Of a stretch of DNA of 64,000 nt, positions 60,023-64,000 are shown piece after piece. The notes beneath the pieces were generated by a model that was not told where the DNA came from, did no database searches, and worked only from the letters and a program-made list of their open reading frames with translations. Source of the DNA: RYN-230 sp963793825 (GTDB taxonomy: Bacteria > Actinomycetota > Actinomycetes > Streptosporangiales > Streptosporangiaceae); contig CAWCBE010000007.1 in assembly GCA_963793825.1 (NCBI GenBank), positions 1,291,238-1,355,237 of the forward strand, read 5' to 3'. Positions within the stretch are counted from its first letter, which is position 1. Each line of letters begins with the position of its first letter. The translations under genes were made by a program, and so were the position numbers.

Positions 60023-61018
60023 TCAGCGGAGGCCGGCGTAGTCGGCCCGGCGGGCGACGCCGGACACGTGCTCGCCGCGCAGGAAGCGGCCGGTGTTCTC
60101 GGCGGCGCGGCGGGCCGCCACCTCCATGATCCCGGGCACGCTGCCGCTGTTGTGCGGCGAGCCCAGCACGTTGGGCAGCTTGAAGAACGGGTAACGGGTC
60201 CGGAACCGGGCGCGGCCGCGCGGCTCGGCCCACCATGCGTCGATGGCCGCGGAGAATCCGCGGTTGGCCCGAAGGTGCCGGTAAAGGGCCCGCTCGTCCA
60301 CGATCGCGCCGCGGGCCACGTTCACCAGGGTGGCCGACGGCTTCATCAGGCCGAGTTCCCGCGAGCCGATCAGGCCGCGGGTGACCGTGGTCAGCGGGAC
60401 GGCGATGACCAGCACGTCCGCCACGGCCAGGAGCTCGTCCAGCTGGCCCAGCGTGCCGGCCCAGTCGACCGGCTCGCTGGTGGTGCCGGAGGTGTTCACC
60501 GCGTGGATCCGCGCCCCGAACGGGCGAATCAGCCGGGCGACCGCCTCGCCGATCCCGCCGAACCCGAGGATGCCGCAGACCGCCCCGCGCAGCGTGGCCG
60601 AGGTGGCCTCCCGGTCGAACTCGCCGCGGGCCAGCGCGGCGTGCTGCTCCCCCAGATGCTTGGCCAGGCTCAGCGTCATGGCCAGTACGTGCTCGGCCAT
60701 CGGCTCGGCGTAGGCGCCGACGTTCCCGGCGACCAGCACTTCCGGCGGGATCGCGGTAAAGTCCACCCGGTCCAGCCCGGCCGACAGCATCTGGATCAGG
60801 CCCAGCCGGGGCGCATGGGACAGGGCCGGGCCGGGCACCTCATCGGCCAGGTGGAGGCTGATCATCGCGTCCGACTCGCCGAGCACCGCGCGCTGGCCGG
60901 CCTTGTTCAGGCCGGCCAGCACGCGGACGTCGGCGGTGTCGCGGAGCACGTCGTTGATGATCGCGGTGATTTTGTCGTCCACCGGGTAGCTGACCGCTAC
61001 CAGCCGCTGCTGAGCCAT
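60023..61018 (-). CDS. D-isomer-specific 2-hydroxyacid dehydrogenase
   Basis: 331 aa from ATG 61018 after GGAAGAGA. The NAD fold is CGILGFGGIGEAVARLIRPF near residue 140. Catalytic Arg is in LVNVARGAIVDERALY, Glu likely in IDAWWAEPRGRARF, and His in VLGSPHNSGSVPG. Substrate-domain start: AGLDRVDF and AYAEPMAEHVLAMTL. Substrate unknown. It is divergent from the cyclase gene with only 25 nt between starts, so their promoters must overlap coding sequence or lie within it. Confidence 0.93.
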   Translation of the reverse strand: MAQQRLVAVSYPVDDKITAIINDVLRDTADVRVLAGLNKAGQRAVLGESDAMISLHLADEVPGPALSHAPRLGLIQMLSAGLDRVDFTAIPPEVLVAGNVGAYAEPMAEHVLAMTLSLAKHLGEQHAALARGEFDREATSATLRGAVCGILGFGGIGEAVARLIRPFGARIHAVNTSGTTSEPVDWAGTLGQLDELLAVADVLVIAVPLTTVTRGLIGSRELGLMKPSATLVNVARGAIVDERALYRHLRANRGFSAAIDAWWAEPRGRARFRTRYPFFKLPNVLGSPHNSGSVPGIMEVAARRAAENTGRFLRGEHVSGVARRADYAGLR

Positions 61019-61043
61019 CGAGTCTCTTCCTGTGGGAGTTGCG

Positions 61044-61979
61044 ATGCAGTCAAGGTCTACCGCAGTCATGACCGAAGCCAGCTTCCGGGAGCTGTATGAC
61101 CGGCTGCGCGGCCGGGTGCCGTGGCCGCCGGACGACCGGCGCGGCGCGCTGAACTACCTCGGCCCGGAGCAGGTCCGCGCGGCCGCCGCCGGGGTCACGC
61201 TGGGCCGCACCGTGAGCCTGGGCGCGCCGGTGGAAGCGCAGCACACCGCGGACAACCCGCATCCGGCCCGGCACCCGATGACCGGGACCGCCGACCAGGC
61301 ACCTTCGGCGGGGCTGTCCTTCGCCACCGACCGGGTGGAGATGAACGTGCACGGCAACGTGGACAGCCACCTGGACGCGCTATGCCACGTCATGTACGAC
61401 GGGCACCTGTACAACGGGGTGCCTGCCGGGTCGGTCACCCCGCGGGGCGCGGTGGAGCTGTCCATCGACACCGTCGCCGACGGCATCGCCGGGCGTGGCG
61501 TGCTGCTGGACATCCCGCGGCTGCGCGGGGTGCCCTGGCTGGAGCCTGGCGAGCACGTGACCGCCGGCGACCTGGGCGCGGCCGAGCAGGCCCAGGGCGT
61601 CCGGGTCGGCCGGGGCGACCTGCTCTTCGTCCGGGTCGGGCACCGGCGGCGCCGCGATGAGCTGGGCCCGTGGGACGCGGCCAGCGCCCGCGCCGGGCTG
61701 CACCCGGACGCCATGCAGTTCGTCGCGGACCGGGAGGTCGCCGTGCTGGGCAGCGACAGCAACAGCGACACCGCGGGCAGCGACACCGTCGAGACGGAGT
61801 TCCCGGTGCACGTGCTGGCCATCAATGCCCTCGGCGTGCACCTGCTGGACTACCTGCAGTTCGAGGACCTGATCCCGCTGTGCGAGCAGGAGGGCCGCTG
61901 GTCGTTCCTGTGTGTCATCGCACCGCTCCGGCTGGCTGCCGGGACCGGCTCCCCCGTCAACCCGATCGCGATCCTGTAA
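61044..61979 (+). CDS. Cyclase family protein (kynurenine-formamidase-like)
   Basis: 311 aa from ATG 61044, with GGGAG upstream. The metal-binding motif of the family appears as MNVHGNVDSHLDALCHVMYDG, with His-x-x-x-Asp-x-His-x-Asp spacing (HxGTHxDxPxH altered at Thr and Pro). ELSIDTVADGI and EFPVHVLAINALGVHLLDYL follow. It may hydrolyse an N-formyl or lactone substrate. It converges with the DUF389 gene, overlapping by 23 nt. Confidence 0.88.
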   Translation: MQSRSTAVMTEASFRELYDRLRGRVPWPPDDRRGALNYLGPEQVRAAAAGVTLGRTVSLGAPVEAQHTADNPHPARHPMTGTADQAPSAGLSFATDRVEMNVHGNVDSHLDALCHVMYDGHLYNGVPAGSVTPRGAVELSIDTVADGIAGRGVLLDIPRLRGVPWLEPGEHVTAGDLGAAEQAQGVRVGRGDLLFVRVGHRRRRDELGPWDAASARAGLHPDAMQFVADREVAVLGSDSNSDTAGSDTVETEFPVHVLAINALGVHLLDYLQFEDLIPLCEQEGRWSFLCVIAPLRLAAGTGSPVNPIAIL

Positions 61980-62955
61980 GGCCGGCACCGGGGCCGGATC
62001 CGGTCAGGCCGCCGTCCGGGCCGGCCAGGCGGCGCCAGATGGCCCGCTGTGAGGTCAGCCCGGCCGCGCCCACCGCGATCAGCAGCACCACGTTCAGCAC
62101 CAGCTGGAGCAGCGAGCCGGCCGCGTCATGCCAGCTGGCGAAGGCGACCGACAACCCGACCGACGCCGCGGCCGGGATCGTGGTGATCGAGATGAACACG
62201 CCGATCAGCGCGTTGGCCCGGGACTCGGTGAGCGAGACCACCCCAACGATGCCGGCCAGCACCGCCACGATGACGGAGAAGACGTTCGGCGAGTTGATCA
62301 GTTCCGCGACCGGGCGCACCCCGTCCCGGAACGCGGCCGGCACCTCCCCGGCCGCCCGCACCGCCAGGCCGAAGAAGAACGTCACCACGATGGCCGCCGT
62401 GAACCCGGCCAGCAGCGCGCCCAGCGCCACCCGGACGCTGGTCCAGTCCCGGCTGCGCCCGCCCGCCTTGGACAGACCCAGGGCCGCGGCGATGATGGCG
62501 AAGTACTCCGGGCCGACCACCATGGCCCCGACCACCAGGATCTGCGAGTTGGTCAGGATGCCCACGGCCCCGATCAGCCCGGCGATGACCAGCAGGACGT
62601 AGAAGCTCGGCGGGTAGCTGGCGTTGGCCCGGATAGTGCCCTCCACCACCGCCCACACCGGCACCCGCTCCCGGCGCGCCTGCCGGCGCTCGTCCAGCGG
62701 CGTGGCCGGGCCGTCCAGGGCCACACTGCCCTCTTCCACCGTGACCGAGCCGCGGCCGCCCTCCGGCAGCCCCTGCAGCTGGCGGAGCACCGGATTGGCC
62801 GACCGGTTCTGCACGTCGAACTGCACGGCGTCACCCGCAGGCCGCTGGGCCGCCCCCCGCAGCAGCAGCAGGTTGTGCACGCCGGGATCCGCGGCCAGCG
62901 CGGCCATCACGCGGACGGTCTCGGCTGCCGGGACGACCGCGCGGACGTGCAGCAT
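61957..62955 (-). CDS. DUF389 / TIGR00341 membrane protein
   Basis: 332 aa. A soluble N-terminus (residues 1-110) precedes six hydrophobic segments. The family motif is NSQILVVGAMVVGPEYFAII near residue 140, and SLTESRANALIGVFISITTI lies near 245. Function is unknown. It lies 6 nt after the DUF2252 gene on the same strand, so a joint transcript is likely, and its 3' end overlaps the cyclase gene. Confidence 0.92.
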   Translation of the reverse strand: MLHVRAVVPAAETVRVMAALAADPGVHNLLLLRGAAQRPAGDAVQFDVQNRSANPVLRQLQGLPEGGRGSVTVEEGSVALDGPATPLDERRQARRERVPVWAVVEGTIRANASYPPSFYVLLVIAGLIGAVGILTNSQILVVGAMVVGPEYFAIIAAALGLSKAGGRSRDWTSVRVALGALLAGFTAAIVVTFFFGLAVRAAGEVPAAFRDGVRPVAELINSPNVFSVIVAVLAGIVGVVSLTESRANALIGVFISITTIPAAASVGLSVAFASWHDAAGSLLQLVLNVVLLIAVGAAGLTSQRAIWRRLAGPDGGLTGSGPGAGLTGSRSG

Positions 62956-62961
62956 CCCTGG

Positions 62962-64000
62962 TCAGACGCCGCGTTCGGCGTGCAGCCGCTCCGCGGCGAT
63001 AGCCGAGGTGAACGCGCTGTAGTCCCGCTCGTTCTGGTCCGCGTAGGCGGCGGCGAAGTCGGCGATGGCCTCGTCGAACACGCCCGAGCCGCCGAGGTAG
63101 GCGCCGATGGCAATCTCGTCGCCCGACCGGGCGTGCGCCCGGGCCAGGGTGAGCCCGCACAGCTCGCCGTACAGCCGCATGCCGCGCGGGATCAGGCCGG
63201 CGATGTCCACCGAGAACTTCCAGTCCCGCAACTGCCGGACATAGAAGTCACGGGACACGCCGTCCAGCCCGCCGGCCCGCTGCCAGCCGAGGAAGATGTC
63301 GCTGGCCGCCTGCATCAGCCGCTGCCCGTTCACCACCCGCTCGCCCTGGTTGGCGTGCTTGCTGGCGCCCGCGTACGCGCACAGCACCGACTCCTGGGCC
63401 TCCTTCACCTGGAGGAACAGCGGGTCGGATTCGTCCCGGCCAAGCATCAGGATGATCCAGCACCGGGTCCCGACGCTGCCCACGCCGACCACCTTGCGGG
63501 CCATGTCGGTGAACTCGAACTGCTCCAGCAGCACCCGGCGGTCCGGCTGCAGGGTGCGCCGGTACTTGCCGACCAGCCCGCGCAGCTGGGCCTCGAAGTC
63601 GACGCCGTCGATCTGCCCGGCGAGCAGGTCACGGATCGGGATGATGACCGGCGGGTCGGGCACGATCTGCGGCCGGCCGCCCTCCATCCGGGTCAGCTTG
63701 CGCAGTTCCTGCATGCTGTCCCGGGTCCGCGCCTTGGAAAGGCCCTTGTCCACCGCCTCGCGCTGCCGCGCCTTCAGCAGGCCGCTGGCCTGCTGACGCA
63801 GCTCGTCGATGTCCACCTGGGTGTACCAGACGTCCAGGTTGCCCAGCTTCGAAGCCGCGCATGGACGACCGGTACCGCGCCACCGTGGCCAGCACGATCT
63901 TCCGGCGGTCCTTCTCGCTGAAACCGCTCTCCCGGGCAGCCACCTCCAGGCTGACCGCGAGCCGTTTCACGTCCCACTCCCACGGCGCGGGCAGCGTCTC
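62962..64000 (-). pseudogene. DUF2252 family gene, frameshifted and cut by window edge
   Basis: At the right edge one frame reads ETLPAPWEWDVKRLAVSLEV and ARYRSSMRGF, the DUF2252 core. At about 63850-63856 homology moves to another frame: KLGNLDVWYTQVDIDELRQQ and onward through LEQFEFTDMARKVVGVGSVG to the stop at 62962. Restoring two bases after the Phe codon would give the usual MRxFAxxGNLDVWY junction. The C-terminal part is otherwise intact. The family is a kinase-like fold of unknown role. The N-terminus lies beyond the window. It could be a real inactivation or a base-call error. Confidence 0.8.

Noticed and set aside
59991..61099. Long plus-strand protein continuing from the NDH-2 relic
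   Set aside because: It is antisense to the hydroxyacid dehydrogenase and has shadow composition (His/Arg/Gln/Gly).

Overview
The window is very GC-rich chromosomal DNA of an actinomycete (Actinomycetota). The evidence is the frequent GTG starts, the G/C-biased third codon positions, the gene order rplU-rpmA-obgE-proB, rodA-pbp2-mreD-mreC-mreB, folC-valS and clpX-clpP2-clpP1-tig, and an RNase E flanked by a DUF2344/radical-SAM pair. The presence of mreBCD and rodA points to a mycelial or rod-shaped actinomycete. The genus cannot be named from the sequence alone.

Layout. (1) 1-7430: a carbohydrate-uptake cluster. It holds a lipoprotein binding protein, two CUT1 permeases and an uncharacterised large protein cut by the window edge, with a divergent GntR/FCD regulator, an aldo/keto reductase and a VOC protein. 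No ATPase is present, so a shared MsiK-type ATPase elsewhere is likely. (2) 7887-9050: an IS630-family element with clear inverted repeats, flanking TA and a -1 frameshift site. (3) 9212-14484: a small genomic island bounded by a 43-bp direct repeat, the 3' half of tRNA-Ala(GGC). It carries an MFS exporter, a MarC-family protein, a glucose-dehydrogenase-like protein and a Uma2-family protein, but no integrase. (4) 14443-25330: tRNA-Ala, a histidine phosphatase, rsfS, nadD, a PaaK-like ligase, a secreted protein, a duplicated membrane protein, an M48 protease, then proB, obgE, rpmA and rplU. (5) 25551-41245: rne (with a probable N-terminal frameshift), the DUF2344 and B12-binding radical-SAM proteins, an 87-bp tandem repeat, the cell-shape operon rodA-pbp2-mreD-mreC-mreB, a DUF4233 protein and folC. 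(6) 41242-48624: valS, clpX, clpP2, clpP1 and tig. (7) 48841-64000: a LuxR/LAL regulator whose frame runs antisense across an HdeD-like gene, a GH15 hydrolase, a lipoprotein, a GMC oxidoreductase, a small membrane protein, a cydAB relic, a divergent glucose-6-phosphate dehydrogenase, an NDH-2 relic, a D-2-hydroxyacid dehydrogenase, a cyclase-family protein, a DUF389 protein and a frameshifted DUF2252 gene.

How it fits together. The core blocks are compact minus-strand operons with repeated stop/start overlaps (ATGA, TGATG, GTGA). They cover translation and ribosome assembly, RNA decay, wall elongation and proteostasis. The accessory parts are the sugar cluster, the IS, the tRNA island and the right-hand metabolic region. 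The right-hand region holds two respiratory-gene relics and a disrupted DUF2252 gene, which suggests ongoing gene loss there.

No CRISPR array or canonical defence system was recognised. The most interesting unexplained features are the island end with helically spaced CGTCC boxes, the dispersed GC-rich repeat family that has entered the valS 3' end, the antisense LuxR/HdeD overlap, the 22-bp perfect hairpin at 19253-19300, and low-complexity repeat expansions in several housekeeping proteins.
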